From an uncultured Oscillospiraceae bacterium (GTDB lineage Bacteria; Bacillota; Clostridia; Oscillospirales; Acutalibacteraceae), in contig CAUGOD010000001.1 of the NCBI GenBank assembly GCA_959601025.1, positions 62,001 to 126,000 of the forward strand: a stretch of DNA of 64,000 bases, in the 5' to 3' direction. Of the stretch, positions 31,962 through 41,282 are shown in pieces (the first letter of the stretch is position 1; the number at the start of each line of letters is the position of its first letter). The notes below the pieces were generated by a model. The model was not told the DNA's origin and ran no database searches. It was given only the letters and a program-made list of their open reading frames with translations. Both the position numbers and the translations under genes were made by a program.

Positions 31962-32555
31962 TTATTGCTCATCCCGCTCACACCGCACCGTCACACGGCT
32001 CTCGCCGCCGTAGGTACAGGTATACAGCGTTAGATCCCAATCGCTCACGATCATTTCCTCTGTGGCTGTCGGCGGGAGGATTTCAATGTCCCCGACCTCA
32101 TAGATATAGACTTTCCCCTTCATATCCGTAAACTGAACGGTATCGCCGATCTCCAAGCTCGACAGCCTGCCGAAGTGCCGGGTATAGTTGTGCGCCGCAA
32201 TCACCATATTATCCGTTTTCACCGAACCATAATAGAGACATGGAGCTGTTTTCAGTCTTGTATAATCCCATTCGGACATAACCGGAAGCTCCAAATTCAA
32301 CGTAGGGATGCTAAGGTATCCAATGTAGCCGTAACCGTCAATCTCGATAACAGCCATCTCCTCGGAAAGCTCGATATTTTCAACAGATTCGTTCGATTCC
32401 GTTTTTTTGATTACCTGCTGTAGTTCAAGCAGAGAATTGTACGCAGCTTTCGCAGCATATTCATCTTCAATCAGATTATAAACCGCCAGCGAACCTGCCG
32501 CTGCAATCAGTAAAATTCCGCCAACCATACAGAGAATACTGATTTTTTTACGCAT
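31962..32555 (-). CDS. Second sortase of the pilus cluster
   Basis: This membrane-anchored sortase has about 197 residues, one N-terminal transmembrane helix (ILCMVGGILLIAAAGSLAVY), the catalytic His in VIAAHNYTRHF and the Cys-Arg pair in LYTCTYGGESRVTVRCER. The class is unclear (A/D-like rather than pilin-polymerising C). ATG 32555 follows AAAAGGAAA and overlaps the end of the minor pilin gene by 8 bases. It likely attaches the finished pilus or the minor pilin to the wall. Confidence 0.85.
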   Translation of the reverse strand: MRKKISILCMVGGILLIAAAGSLAVYNLIEDEYAAKAAYNSLLELQQVIKKTESNESVENIELSEEMAVIEIDGYGYIGYLSIPTLNLELPVMSEWDYTRLKTAPCLYYGSVKTDNMVIAAHNYTRHFGRLSSLEIGDTVQFTDMKGKVYIYEVGDIEILPPTATEEMIVSDWDLTLYTCTYGGESRVTVRCERDEQ

Positions 32556-33444
32556 TATATTTCCTTTTCCCCTTGGAATACAGAATCCATCCACCCGCAA
32601 ACAGCAACAGCCCCGCGCCTGCCAATACGGGAATCGGCCATTTCAGCTGACCGGTCTGGATCAGCGTGGAGGTGTTGGTTACAGTAAAGGTAAACCCATT
32701 TTGCTGATAGGTGGCCGTGTATCCTTTTGGAATATTGATTTCCTTTACGGAATACATATCGCTTTTCGGCTGGTCCGCCCACGTATAGCACCAGCCGTTC
32801 TGTTCATTCAAGCTCACGGTATCGATGACCGTATCGTTTCTGAGAAGCTGCACGGTTACGCTTTCAGGCCGATCTTTTCCGTTGTCGTTCCATGCCTTCT
32901 GGACTGTAATGTCGATCAGGCGCACAACATCCGTCTTCGGCGTTGCATCGATGTCATACATCCATTCATTGTCGGATTCGGTAGGAAGCGACACAAGAAA
33001 CGGCGAACAGTCGGAATAGCCCTGCACACTGCCGGACTGAACGGCAAGGTATAAACCAAGGGAAAGGTTTTCAAAGCAAAGGAACCCATTTCCGTCGGTG
33101 CGTAGCGTTTGGCCGTTGACGTTTTGTTCCGCCGTATAATCGGCAAGGCGCCATATTGCCGCCGCGTCCTGCAGCTTCTCCGGCGTACCGCCGAAGTCCG
33201 CGAACGCATCAGTGAATGTAAAATGCAGATTGCTGTTTCGGTTCCCGGCGTCAGCGACCTTATACAAGGTGATTTCTGCACCGGAGACAGCCGCGTCACC
33301 GTCCTTTAAGGTCACCGAAACCGAGCCCGTTTTTGTCCAGTCTATCACCGATTCTCCCGCAGCCAATACGGGCGTACTTAAACAAAACAAAACGAATATA
33401 ATAAAAATTGCCGACAGAAATTTTTTAAATGGAACTGTTTTCAT
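32548..33444 (-). CDS. Minor pilin / Cna_B-type surface protein with LIQTG sorting signal
   Basis: A signal peptide (LSAIFIIFVLFCLSTPVLAAG) is followed by two Ig-like pilin domains. The first has GAEITLYKVADAG and GLYLAVQSG; the second, VQKAWNDNGKDRPESVTVQLL, is a Cna_B domain of the kind that forms Lys-Asn isopeptide bonds. The C-terminus has the sorting motif LIQTG, a hydrophobic stretch and KGKRKYNA. LIQTG is a variant of LPXTG and may be matched to one of the two flanking sortases. Total 298 residues; secreted and wall-linked. Confidence 0.85.
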   Translation of the reverse strand: MKTVPFKKFLSAIFIIFVLFCLSTPVLAAGESVIDWTKTGSVSVTLKDGDAAVSGAEITLYKVADAGNRNSNLHFTFTDAFADFGGTPEKLQDAAAIWRLADYTAEQNVNGQTLRTDGNGFLCFENLSLGLYLAVQSGSVQGYSDCSPFLVSLPTESDNEWMYDIDATPKTDVVRLIDITVQKAWNDNGKDRPESVTVQLLRNDTVIDTVSLNEQNGWCYTWADQPKSDMYSVKEINIPKGYTATYQQNGFTFTVTNTSTLIQTGQLKWPIPVLAGAGLLLFAGGWILYSKGKRKYNA

Positions 33445-33455
33445 TCTATTACTCC

Positions 33456-34286
33456 TTATCCTCCGTTGCCTGACCGCTTCCCAGACCGTATAAATACGAG
33501 TATTAGCAGAACAAGTAAAATCGGTACTGCTACTGCCGGCGCTACAATCATCGGATCAATTTGGAGCGCATCCGACGTAACGCGGACTGTCTGTGCTTCC
33601 GGTGTGTTTTTGATCCTGTGCCCGCGAACCAGCAGGCGGTGGGTATTGATCCCGTAAGGTGTGCAGGTGACCAATGTGCAATAGTCTTTTCCTTCTTCGA
33701 TCGCCAGACCGCTGATGTCCTGTGGCTCCACGATCCGAATCTGATCCACCTCATAGGTCAGCGTCTCATCCAGCGTTTGAATCAGGAAGATATCCCCCTC
33801 GCTGAGCTTATCCAGATTGGAAAACAGCTTGGCGCTGGGCAGTCCGCGATGTCCCGACAGGACGCAGTGTGTGCTTTCGCCGCCGACCGGCAGGGAGGAG
33901 CCTTCAATATGCCCGACGGCAATCGACAATACCGCATCGCTTGTTCCGTGGTAAATCGGCAGGGAAACCTTGATTTCGGGGATTTCAATATATCCCATGA
34001 TTCCCGTTCCGGAAACATCCAACAGAGAATTGTATTCCCTGATGTCCTCTTCCGACAGTGTAAACCGATTGTTCCGGTCGGACAGCGCTTCGTTGTATAC
34101 TCTGGCGTCTGACAAAAGCCTTTCATAGGCTTCCTTGTCCAGATTTTCAATGTCGCGCGCATACTCTGCAATGGCACGCGACTGGTGGAAGGAGTTCCAC
34201 CAGTCGCTAACGGTGGGATACAGCAGCAAAGACAGCCCTGTAAGAAAGACCAGTATTAAAATAATCGTTGGTAATCGCTTTTTCAT
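33456..34286 (-). CDS. Class C (pilin-polymerising) sortase
   Basis: The 276-residue protein has N- and C-terminal transmembrane helices, the class C hallmark. The catalytic residues lie in CVLSGHRGLPSAKLF (His), LVTCTPYGINTHRLLVRG (Cys, Arg). It would join pilin subunits through Lys-Thr bonds. A canonical DPF/DPW lid motif is not obvious upstream of the core. AAGGAG precedes ATG 34286, and a hairpin lies between it and the major pilin gene. Confidence 0.92.
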   Translation of the reverse strand: MKKRLPTIILILVFLTGLSLLLYPTVSDWWNSFHQSRAIAEYARDIENLDKEAYERLLSDARVYNEALSDRNNRFTLSEEDIREYNSLLDVSGTGIMGYIEIPEIKVSLPIYHGTSDAVLSIAVGHIEGSSLPVGGESTHCVLSGHRGLPSAKLFSNLDKLSEGDIFLIQTLDETLTYEVDQIRIVEPQDISGLAIEEGKDYCTLVTCTPYGINTHRLLVRGHRIKNTPEAQTVRVTSDALQIDPMIVAPAVAVPILLVLLILVFIRSGKRSGNGG

Positions 34287-34300
34287 ACAGGGTTCTCCTT

Positions 34301-34341
34301 GCTGCTGTAAGCCGGTATCCGAAGACCCGGCTTACAGCAGC
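34301..34341 (-). promoter_or_regulatory. Intercistronic hairpin between major pilin and sortase genes
   Basis: GCTGCTGTAAGCCGG (34301-34315) and its exact complement CCGGCTTACAGCAGC (34327-34341) form a 15-bp stem just upstream of the sortase ribosome binding site. No T-run follows in the direction of transcription. Confidence 0.7.
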
Positions 34342-34349
34342 GCTTCCAT

Positions 34350-35825
34350 TTATTTGTTGGATTTTTTTGCCGTGCTCATGCGCTTCCGGACAACCAGAAG
34401 CACACCGGCGCCGATCAGCAGAATGCCGCCAGCAATGTAGAAGATGGTCGTACCGATGCCGCCGGTAGAGGGCATTTCGGGGCCGGTACTGTTCTCCACC
34501 ACCTTGGTGACGTCCAGAGGACCGAGATTCTCCGCAGTGGCGTCAGCACCGTTAATAGTAACCGAAACGGGAGCAGGCAGCAGGTTGTAGCCACTAGGAG
34601 CCTTCGTCTCGAGCAGGAAATAGCTGCCGTCGGCCAGACCGGTGAAGCTGGCGGCGCCTGCACCATCGGTGGTCATGACGGTGGCTTTTCCCTGAGTACC
34701 GACCCATTCCACCTTGGCAGCGGCCGTATCGGTGGCGGCTGTATATTGATAGTATAACTTTTGGCCATCTTTCTCTTTGTAGAGAATAAAATCCGCACCT
34801 TGCAGTTTAATGGTATCCTTGCCGGTCTCGTACTTGTCGATGACAATTTTAGCGGTGTAGACAGTTTGCTTAACCGTCAGCTTTTTGGTGGAGGTGGGTT
34901 CCTTAGAATCGTTGCTATAGGTCAAAGTAGCCGTATTTGCGGAAATGACACTGACGGCCTTATCATTCACCACCGCAGTGTAAGTAACCTGGATAGCCTT
35001 GCCGATAGAATCCTCCCCCAGCTCCTTCACATCAATGCGCAGTGTAAAGCCGTCATCATTGTATGTAATGGTGTGTTTGGAGTCAGGGTTATTGGTACCA
35101 TCGCTGAGCGGAAGGGGATCACCATCGCCAACCTTGACCGTAACATTCTTTTGGAATGCCAAGCCTGCGGACATGGTATCGGCGATCTCGTAGGTATAGG
35201 TTTCAAAGCCGGTCCAATCAGGCACATTGCCGTCGATCGTGTAATTTACGGTCTGACCAATCTCAACGCTCTCCGCGTCGTCGGTCTTTTCAAATTTGAT
35301 CTCGTTCTTATCAACGACCTCCGCGTCGGGGAGAGTACTGGTAAGCGTGATCACAGCGCCCAGAGAGCTGGAAACATAGTAGTAACCTAAGGGGAGATCG
35401 CTGAACTTGACGGTCTTCGTTCCATCTGCGGGAGTTTGTGCGGGAATGCTTGTGGTGAGCGTGTTGTTCTCAACCAGGCTGGTCAGAAACTGAACAATGT
35501 CCGGCGTGGTTTTACCTTCCTTGACGGAGACGTTATACACATCCGTCACCGTGGTTGATTCCAGGGAGAAGGGGCTGCCTGTGCCGGTCAGGGCGCTGTA
35601 CAGCCCATCGGCTTCACCAGTCTTGGTGTAGCTGTAAGCGACTTTCATTGGATCGCCGCTGAGGTAGGTCAAATCGAATACCTTATAGACTTGGTATTCT
35701 GTGCCAGCGATTGCGTTGGTAACGGTAATTGTGCCGGTTTGCGTTTCTGCAAACGCGGGGACGGCCGTGGCCAAAATCATGACCAGCGCCAGCAGTATGC
35801 TGGCAAGTTTTTCCGCGTTTTTCAT
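34350..35825 (-). CDS. Major pilin, isopeptide-forming fimbrial protein
   Basis: A signal peptide (ILLALVMILATAVPAFAE) leads into three pilin domains: TGTITVTNAIAGTEYQVYKVF (N-terminal), a D2 domain with KFEKTDDAESVEIGQTVNYTI, and a C-terminal Cna_B-like domain with LQGADFILYKEKDGQ and the E-box YFLLETKAPSGY. The sorting signal is MPSTGG, then a hydrophobic span and VVRKRM, so it is an LPXTG variant. At 491 residues it fits a shaft pilin polymerised by the sortase encoded 64 bases downstream. AAAGG precedes ATG 35825. Confidence 0.93.
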   Translation of the reverse strand: MKNAEKLASILLALVMILATAVPAFAETQTGTITVTNAIAGTEYQVYKVFDLTYLSGDPMKVAYSYTKTGEADGLYSALTGTGSPFSLESTTVTDVYNVSVKEGKTTPDIVQFLTSLVENNTLTTSIPAQTPADGTKTVKFSDLPLGYYYVSSSLGAVITLTSTLPDAEVVDKNEIKFEKTDDAESVEIGQTVNYTIDGNVPDWTGFETYTYEIADTMSAGLAFQKNVTVKVGDGDPLPLSDGTNNPDSKHTITYNDDGFTLRIDVKELGEDSIGKAIQVTYTAVVNDKAVSVISANTATLTYSNDSKEPTSTKKLTVKQTVYTAKIVIDKYETGKDTIKLQGADFILYKEKDGQKLYYQYTAATDTAAAKVEWVGTQGKATVMTTDGAGAASFTGLADGSYFLLETKAPSGYNLLPAPVSVTINGADATAENLGPLDVTKVVENSTGPEMPSTGGIGTTIFYIAGGILLIGAGVLLVVRKRMSTAKKSNK

Positions 35826-35917
35826 CGTTTTTCAGCCTTTCTAATATAAGCATTCGGGTCTCTGATTTATATTTCGATACATCACGGCTCATCAAGCCTT
35901 TCGCAGTGAACGGACGC

Positions 35918-38900
35918 CTATTTAGCTCTCCTTTCACTTCTGCGTTTTCTGTATCCGTACACAAGAGGAAGCGCCATCAGCAGCAGGCCTCCTATGGTAT
36001 ACGGCGTTGTACCGGCTCCACCGGTGCTGGGCAACTCATAGCCGGTAGAGTTATACACGGTAACGGTGTAGGTGTATAGGTTGTTCTCATCCAGTACGCC
36101 CTCGTTTACCTTCGCACTTTGTTCGCCCGACGGCTTTTTGGAATCCAGAGTTAACTTTGCTTTTTCAAGTATGAGCTTCACTGGCTCTTTCAGCTTGTAA
36201 TACCCGTTGGGGGCTTTGACCTCCTCCAGATAGTAAGTGCCATCCTTAAGGCCGGTAAATTTCTCCTCCGCCATGCCGTCCTCCCCGGTGATTACCACAA
36301 GCGCCTGCGTTTCATCCGCCGTCCACTCCGCCGTTTTGGTCTCGGAATCCCAAGAGTAATACAGCTTTGCGCCCGTTCCGTCCCCGGTTGTTGTATACAG
36401 CCGGAGCTTTGCTTCGGCAAGTCCGATGTCCGGGCTGGCGGCGTCAGCCTTCTTCACTTTCAGGGTCGTTTCCTGTTCATCCCTAATCCGGATATAGGTG
36501 GAGCGGGAAAAGAGATTCATCATGTTCCGATCAGTCCCGTCTTCGTTCTTGGACCAATTCTCATAGTTTGCACCGTTTTTCTCCGCCTGCTTAAGACCGT
36601 ACTCATAATCCTGAAGGACAGCATAGTAGTTCCAGCCAACGGTGGTGAACAGCCGCCGGTAGCCATCGGAGTCGAGGCCTTTGTTGCGGATGGGATCCGG
36701 CACATAGTTGAAGGCTGTACCGTCTTTACCCGCATCATAGATCAGATAGGTTTTAAAGGCTTCGTCCAGTTTATCGGTAGTCTTAGATGAGTTGTTTTCC
36801 TTCAGGTAGCCTGTGATTATGCTTTGATTCCCGACATCGGAGAAGAGGGTGCTTGGGGATGTGATCAGCATCCTTGCATAAATCCAGGTCAGCGTGTTAT
36901 CGATATTATCGGGGGCTGCAAACTGGTCGAGGGGAGAAACCAAATAGCCGGGGCCACGCCCGACGGTGACGCCGTCGTCTTCCGTTCCCGCGTTGGCATA
37001 GATGGTGTCCTCCGTCACCAGAACCATCACGTCCGCCGTATTCAGCCGGTAGCCCGACGGAGGCTTGACCTCCTTGATAATGTACTGCCCATCGGGCAGA
37101 TTGCTGAACTCGGCGGTGCCGGTGTGAATGCCGTCATCGTAGGTTCTTGTGGTGTCGGCAGCCAGCGGCTTAATTGTCCGATCCCCGACAGTGATATGGC
37201 CGGTGGTTGAATTGGGAACCGCCTCTTTCGGGAAGAGAATCCTTTCCCCGTCCTCCAGATAGTATATATCGCCGTTGGTTTCCTGCTGCACCGGATAGAT
37301 GGCAAACGTCGCGCCATTGATCAGAGCATTGTTTTCATCCATCTTCTGCACAAACACCTTGTTGATCAGGTTCGGAACCTGAATATTCGCGCCGAAGGTG
37401 CGTTCAAATCCGCTATATGAGCTGCCGTCCGGCACAGCCTCTTTAAAGGTATATACCCGGTAGGTGTTCTCCGGCTCTGCCAGATCAAGGCTGTTCTGAT
37501 CGGTCCAATAATAGGCGACCGTGTATCTTGCCTTTAATTTCTCCGATGTACTCAACATCCGGTAATAGGTGGTAATGTGACCGGGAAGATGCTCCATGGT
37601 CAACTGCATACAGCCTTCGGTGGAACGGTGGAAAACAACGCTGTTTATACCGTTCATTTTCGCCGACTCCTTTGCCGCTTCCAGCGCGGCCGCCAGAGCG
37701 GGGGTCGGTTCCGCGTCTTCCTCGGGCAGCGGAACCTGCCAGTAGCCCGACTTGTCGTTGCCGTAAACCGGCACCCATGCATCTTCTTTGTCGTTTTCAA
37801 GGATGTCTCCGTCGTCACTCAGTGCACCGACATACCGGAATACCACCGCGAACAGAGTACCCTGGGAGGTGCCGTCAGCAGTATTATAGTACTGAACGGT
37901 ATATTGATTGTTATACGGCCTTCGCAGATACAGAGTATCCGTGGCAGTAATCTGCAGGTTGGAGGATGCTCTGACACCGGACTGGAGCGTGTTGTCGCAC
38001 TTGATAATCCTCTGGCTCTCACCCTCCCAGATCTGCAGATGCGCATCCTTATTCACAATCCGGTGCCCCTCCGGAATCTTGGTTTCCCGAAGGATGAAAT
38101 ACTTGCCGAGCACATCCTTCTGTAGCTCCTCAATGGAGTATAGTTTCCCATCCTCCTTGGTAAAGATCATCATACCGTCGGCGCCGGTGGTGCCGGTATA
38201 CAGGGCGTGGGCGAGAATCGTTCCACCGCTGTCCACAATATTTCCGTTGTTGTCGTATTTCCAATCTTCCGGCAGGTTTTCTACCACTTGGCCGCCCTTA
38301 TTGTCCAGCATTTCATAGTTTTCATTTGCCGCATACGCTGTAAAGGTTGCGCCCGGTACCGCGTTGCCGTACTGATCCACCTTACTGATGCTGCTCGCCG
38401 GAATCTCGGTCAGGTTGTATTTCAACTGTATATTGGAGTCGTAATTACCGCGCTCCAGATAAAAGAATTTCAGTGTGTGGGACGTATTGTCGGCAAAGAT
38501 CTTTTGATCGTTTCCAATTGTTTCCCATGCTACGTCCTTTTCTTTACCGGCAAGTTGATACTGCTTGTACAGCGTTGTCTCCAGCGCTTCTTCGCCTCCG
38601 GCATTGACCTGCACGCTTACCTCACCGGTAGCAAAATTGATGCTTACCGCGCTGGCATCATGGATCCCTCCCACGTCACCTACCAGCACATCATCAACGA
38701 AAATCCAAACGTCATCGTCACCGCTGAAATCAAATACCATATCCACATCTTCTGTGCTATCGGTATGTCCGCCGTTCAGCTGAATAAATCTGGTCGTGAT
38801 GGTCATGCCGAAATAGTGGTTCACCTCATCGGCATCCTTGGCGCTGGTCATAATTTGCGGCGCCTGATTAAAGGGGTAAAACCCTCCGCTATTGCGAGGC

Positions 38901-40105
38901 TGATCGTAAACCCTGAAGCTGTTGCTTTTTTCGTCAAGCTCCGCCATATGCTTATCGCTGTCAAAGGAGTAGTAGCCGTCGCCGTCTATCGCGAGCAGCC
39001 CACTGACATTTCTGTACGAGCTCTTGCCTTCATGCGCTACATTGGGATTGAACAGGTATTCCAGAGATTCTTCTGAATCATAGCCGCTCACAGGGTAATT
39101 CCCGGACAGGACAGGGTATCCGCTGCTGCTCAGCTTGCTTTCTACAATTCCCTGCAGGGGATTCTTATTTGCCCCGACCCAGTAGTTCAGTTCCTCAGAA
39201 AACTCTTCGCCGCGCGAGAATCTGAACGCGTGACCGTTATTGATTCCTCCGTTGGCAGTTGCGGGCCTTTTATCCGAATCATACCGGCCATCCGTAATCC
39301 AGTAATCAAACAGATTGATGACGGTTCCCGGGGCGGAGGCAGTGTAAATCCGGTTTGCCGTTTTCGTCGTTCCGTTCTCCGTCCAAAAGATGGAGCCGTC
39401 TTCGTTGTAGCCCCAGGTTGCGTTTGTATCCGCCGCCGGCATCGCGGCAGGCTGAAGTCCGGACGCCGCTGCCTGTTCTACTGTCTGAAAGCACGCGTCG
39501 CCGTGCACATGCTCGGTGACCTGAAGCATACCGCAGCTCAGCGTCCCGTTTTCGTCATAGCAGGTGTCGTCATGGGTGTGCAGCACGGCCGTTTCCTTGC
39601 AGACCAGCGTTTTTTCGGTCAGATAGCAATCATCGGTATGCTTGTGCTCCGCCATCTCAGACAGCTCGCAGACAAGCTCGTTTTCCGCATTGTAACAGCT
39701 TTCATTGTGCGTATGCGGTGCTTCCGTTTCCTTGCAGACCAGCGTTTTTTCGGTCTGATAGCAATCATCGGTATGCTTGTGCTCCGCTATCTCAGGCAGT
39801 TTACAGACCAGTGTGCCATCGGCGTTATAACAGCTTTCATTGTGCGTATGAATCACAAAGTCCGCCTGTCCGCAGCTCAGCGTCCCGTTTTTGTCACGGC
39901 ATTCCGCCGTGTGCTGATGGACGCTCAGCGGGCAGTCCAGCACCGCCTGCCTTTTCTCGAGTGTAATCGCAGGAAGAATGAGGGCATAAACGGTGCAGAA
40001 AACAACAACGGCAACCATCGTGACCGAAACCGTATAATACCATTTCCGGCGCCTTTTACTCTTAATTCGCTCTTTGAGCGAATGCATCTGATTTTCATTT
40101 TTCAT
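35918..40105 (-). CDS. 1395-residue pilus tip adhesin with HxH-Cys repeats and fibro-slime domain
   Basis: An N-terminal membrane/export segment (YYTVSVTMVAVVVFCTVYALILPAI) is followed at residues ~60-205 by seven repeats starting HxH with a Cys about four residues on (HTHNESCY, HKHTDDCY) and a second Cys ~8-10 residues later. A fibro-slime/PA14-like domain (MVFDFSGDDDVWIFVDDVLVG) lies at about 350-560. SpaA/Cna_B-type domains follow with E-boxes YFILRETKIPEG, YIIKEVKPPSGY and YYLEEVKAPNGY. The C-terminus has LPSTGG, a hydrophobic span and YRKRRSERR. Size and layout fit a tip adhesin. AAAGGAGGG precedes the ATG. Confidence 0.9.
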   Translation of the reverse strand: MKNENQMHSLKERIKSKRRRKWYYTVSVTMVAVVVFCTVYALILPAITLEKRQAVLDCPLSVHQHTAECRDKNGTLSCGQADFVIHTHNESCYNADGTLVCKLPEIAEHKHTDDCYQTEKTLVCKETEAPHTHNESCYNAENELVCELSEMAEHKHTDDCYLTEKTLVCKETAVLHTHDDTCYDENGTLSCGMLQVTEHVHGDACFQTVEQAAASGLQPAAMPAADTNATWGYNEDGSIFWTENGTTKTANRIYTASAPGTVINLFDYWITDGRYDSDKRPATANGGINNGHAFRFSRGEEFSEELNYWVGANKNPLQGIVESKLSSSGYPVLSGNYPVSGYDSEESLEYLFNPNVAHEGKSSYRNVSGLLAIDGDGYYSFDSDKHMAELDEKSNSFRVYDQPRNSGGFYPFNQAPQIMTSAKDADEVNHYFGMTITTRFIQLNGGHTDSTEDVDMVFDFSGDDDVWIFVDDVLVGDVGGIHDASAVSINFATGEVSVQVNAGGEEALETTLYKQYQLAGKEKDVAWETIGNDQKIFADNTSHTLKFFYLERGNYDSNIQLKYNLTEIPASSISKVDQYGNAVPGATFTAYAANENYEMLDNKGGQVVENLPEDWKYDNNGNIVDSGGTILAHALYTGTTGADGMMIFTKEDGKLYSIEELQKDVLGKYFILRETKIPEGHRIVNKDAHLQIWEGESQRIIKCDNTLQSGVRASSNLQITATDTLYLRRPYNNQYTVQYYNTADGTSQGTLFAVVFRYVGALSDDGDILENDKEDAWVPVYGNDKSGYWQVPLPEEDAEPTPALAAALEAAKESAKMNGINSVVFHRSTEGCMQLTMEHLPGHITTYYRMLSTSEKLKARYTVAYYWTDQNSLDLAEPENTYRVYTFKEAVPDGSSYSGFERTFGANIQVPNLINKVFVQKMDENNALINGATFAIYPVQQETNGDIYYLEDGERILFPKEAVPNSTTGHITVGDRTIKPLAADTTRTYDDGIHTGTAEFSNLPDGQYIIKEVKPPSGYRLNTADVMVLVTEDTIYANAGTEDDGVTVGRGPGYLVSPLDQFAAPDNIDNTLTWIYARMLITSPSTLFSDVGNQSIITGYLKENNSSKTTDKLDEAFKTYLIYDAGKDGTAFNYVPDPIRNKGLDSDGYRRLFTTVGWNYYAVLQDYEYGLKQAEKNGANYENWSKNEDGTDRNMMNLFSRSTYIRIRDEQETTLKVKKADAASPDIGLAEAKLRLYTTTGDGTGAKLYYSWDSETKTAEWTADETQALVVITGEDGMAEEKFTGLKDGTYYLEEVKAPNGYYKLKEPVKLILEKAKLTLDSKKPSGEQSAKVNEGVLDENNLYTYTVTVYNSTGYELPSTGGAGTTPYTIGGLLLMALPLVYGYRKRRSERRAK
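39480..39930 (-). repeat. Tandem repeats coding for HxH-Cys units
   Basis: Two ~80-bp copies, one beginning near 39591 and one near 39726 (period 135 bp, 45 codons), are almost identical at DNA level; more divergent copies flank them. They encode alternating HTHNESCY and HKHTDDCY units. The high identity suggests recent duplication, and copy number could vary. Confidence 0.75.
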
Positions 40106-40163
40106 CCCGTTATGCCCTCCTTTCTGAAAACAGAAATAGCAAGCTCAATAAAATCATATATAG

Positions 40164-40748
40164 TTATTCGACCTTTCCAAATTCGTTCAACGGCCAGACC
40201 CGGAAGATAATTTTTCCAACAATCTGCTCCTCTGCAACGCAGCCCACCGCCGTGCTGCGGGAATCCACCGACACGCTGCGGTGATCTCCCATGACAAACA
40301 GACGGGACTCCGGCACTTGGTACGGCATTTCTATATTGCAGTCACCGAGCGCTTTTTCCGTAAGATACGGTTCCTCCAGCTGTTCACCGTTGACATAAAC
40401 CGTGCCGTCGTCCTCAATGTCCACCCAATCGCCGGCTCCGGCGATGACGCGCTTGATGAGAATTTTGTTGTTGTAATAAAATGCGATAATATCTCCGCTG
40501 TGAAAGTCGCCGGTTTTTACCGATACGACGATGTTTCCGTCGCTCAGTGTCGGCGTCATGGAGCGGCCGTAAATCTGAAGCACCGGCATCCAAAGGGTAG
40601 CCACCAAGACGGCTACAGCCGCCACGGTAATCAAGGTGTATATCGTACTGCGAAGTACGGTTTTATACCGAAGTCGATATTGCACGCGCTTCAGTTCTGC
40701 CTCCAGCTGAGGTATATCCGGAATCGTTTGCGGGACTTTCTTCTTCAT
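40164..40748 (-). CDS. Signal peptidase I of the pilus cluster
   Basis: One N-terminal transmembrane helix (TIYTLITVAAVAVLVATLWM) is followed by the catalytic Ser in YGRSMTPTL, the catalytic Lys in ILIKRVIAGAGDWVDI, and FVMGDHRSVSVDSR near the C-terminus. This is the bacterial Ser-Lys type, 194 residues. Dedicated signal peptidases are common in sortase-pilus loci, where they mature pilin precursors. It lies 58 bases before the tip adhesin gene. Confidence 0.92.
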   Translation of the reverse strand: MKKKVPQTIPDIPQLEAELKRVQYRLRYKTVLRSTIYTLITVAAVAVLVATLWMPVLQIYGRSMTPTLSDGNIVVSVKTGDFHSGDIIAFYYNNKILIKRVIAGAGDWVDIEDDGTVYVNGEQLEEPYLTEKALGDCNIEMPYQVPESRLFVMGDHRSVSVDSRSTAVGCVAEEQIVGKIIFRVWPLNEFGKVE

Positions 40749-40757
40749 GGGCTCACC

Positions 40758-41243
40758 TTATTTCCGCCCAAAGCCGGAGTAGTTAAGCAGCTCTTTCAGT
40801 CCGGTCTGCGCTTCCTCCAGATGCGCTGCCTTTGCCAATGCATTATCCCAGTATTTTTGAGCTTGTTCCTGTGCGATTTTCACCATGAAATCACACTTTT
40901 TCTGTGTTTCGCTTTCCATCGCGCGGCATTTCCTCTTTGTCTCGGAAAGCAAGTTTTCCGCCCTGTCACGGCTCTCCCGCTCCATCTCGGCGCATATTTC
41001 CGCCTGTCTTTGCAGGTTCTCCATATATTGTTCAGCCGCCTTTTGGGCCGCTTCAAACACGCCGTTCAGCCGCAGGGAGGCCTCGGCAATGGAACCGGCG
41101 TTGTTGATCATGATCCGCCTGTCTTCCAACTTTTCGCTCGATTTTTTCAGCTGCTCCTTCAGCGCCTCCACTTCCCGGCTTTGCGCGAGCAGCATCTCTA
41201 AAAGGTCTTTCCGGCTCAGTTTTCTCAATTCTTTATCCTTCAT
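40758..41243 (-). CDS. Coiled-coil protein of the pilus operon
   Basis: The 161-residue protein is almost entirely charged helix. SRKDLLEMLLAQSREVEALKEQL starts a coiled coil, followed by GSIAEASLRLNGVFEAAQKAAEQYMENL and a long heptad stretch rich in Glu, Lys and Arg. The GSIAEA..L..VFE.AQ.AA.QY pattern recurs in small cytoplasmic proteins encoded with sortases in Firmicutes, often mislabelled DNA repair. There is no signal peptide. Its function is unknown; a DivIVA-like scaffold is one guess. The gene ends 9 bases before the signal peptidase gene. Confidence 0.75.
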   Translation of the reverse strand: MKDKELRKLSRKDLLEMLLAQSREVEALKEQLKKSSEKLEDRRIMINNAGSIAEASLRLNGVFEAAQKAAEQYMENLQRQAEICAEMERESRDRAENLLSETKRKCRAMESETQKKCDFMVKIAQEQAQKYWDNALAKAAHLEEAQTGLKELLNYSGFGRK

Positions 41244-41282
41244 AAATGTCTCCTTTACCGGATTCCGTATAAGGGATGAATC

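Noticed and set aside
40100..40125. Recombination half-site CCCGTTATG near the tip adhesin start
   Set aside because: Only one arm matches, and it overlaps the ribosome binding site region; likely chance.
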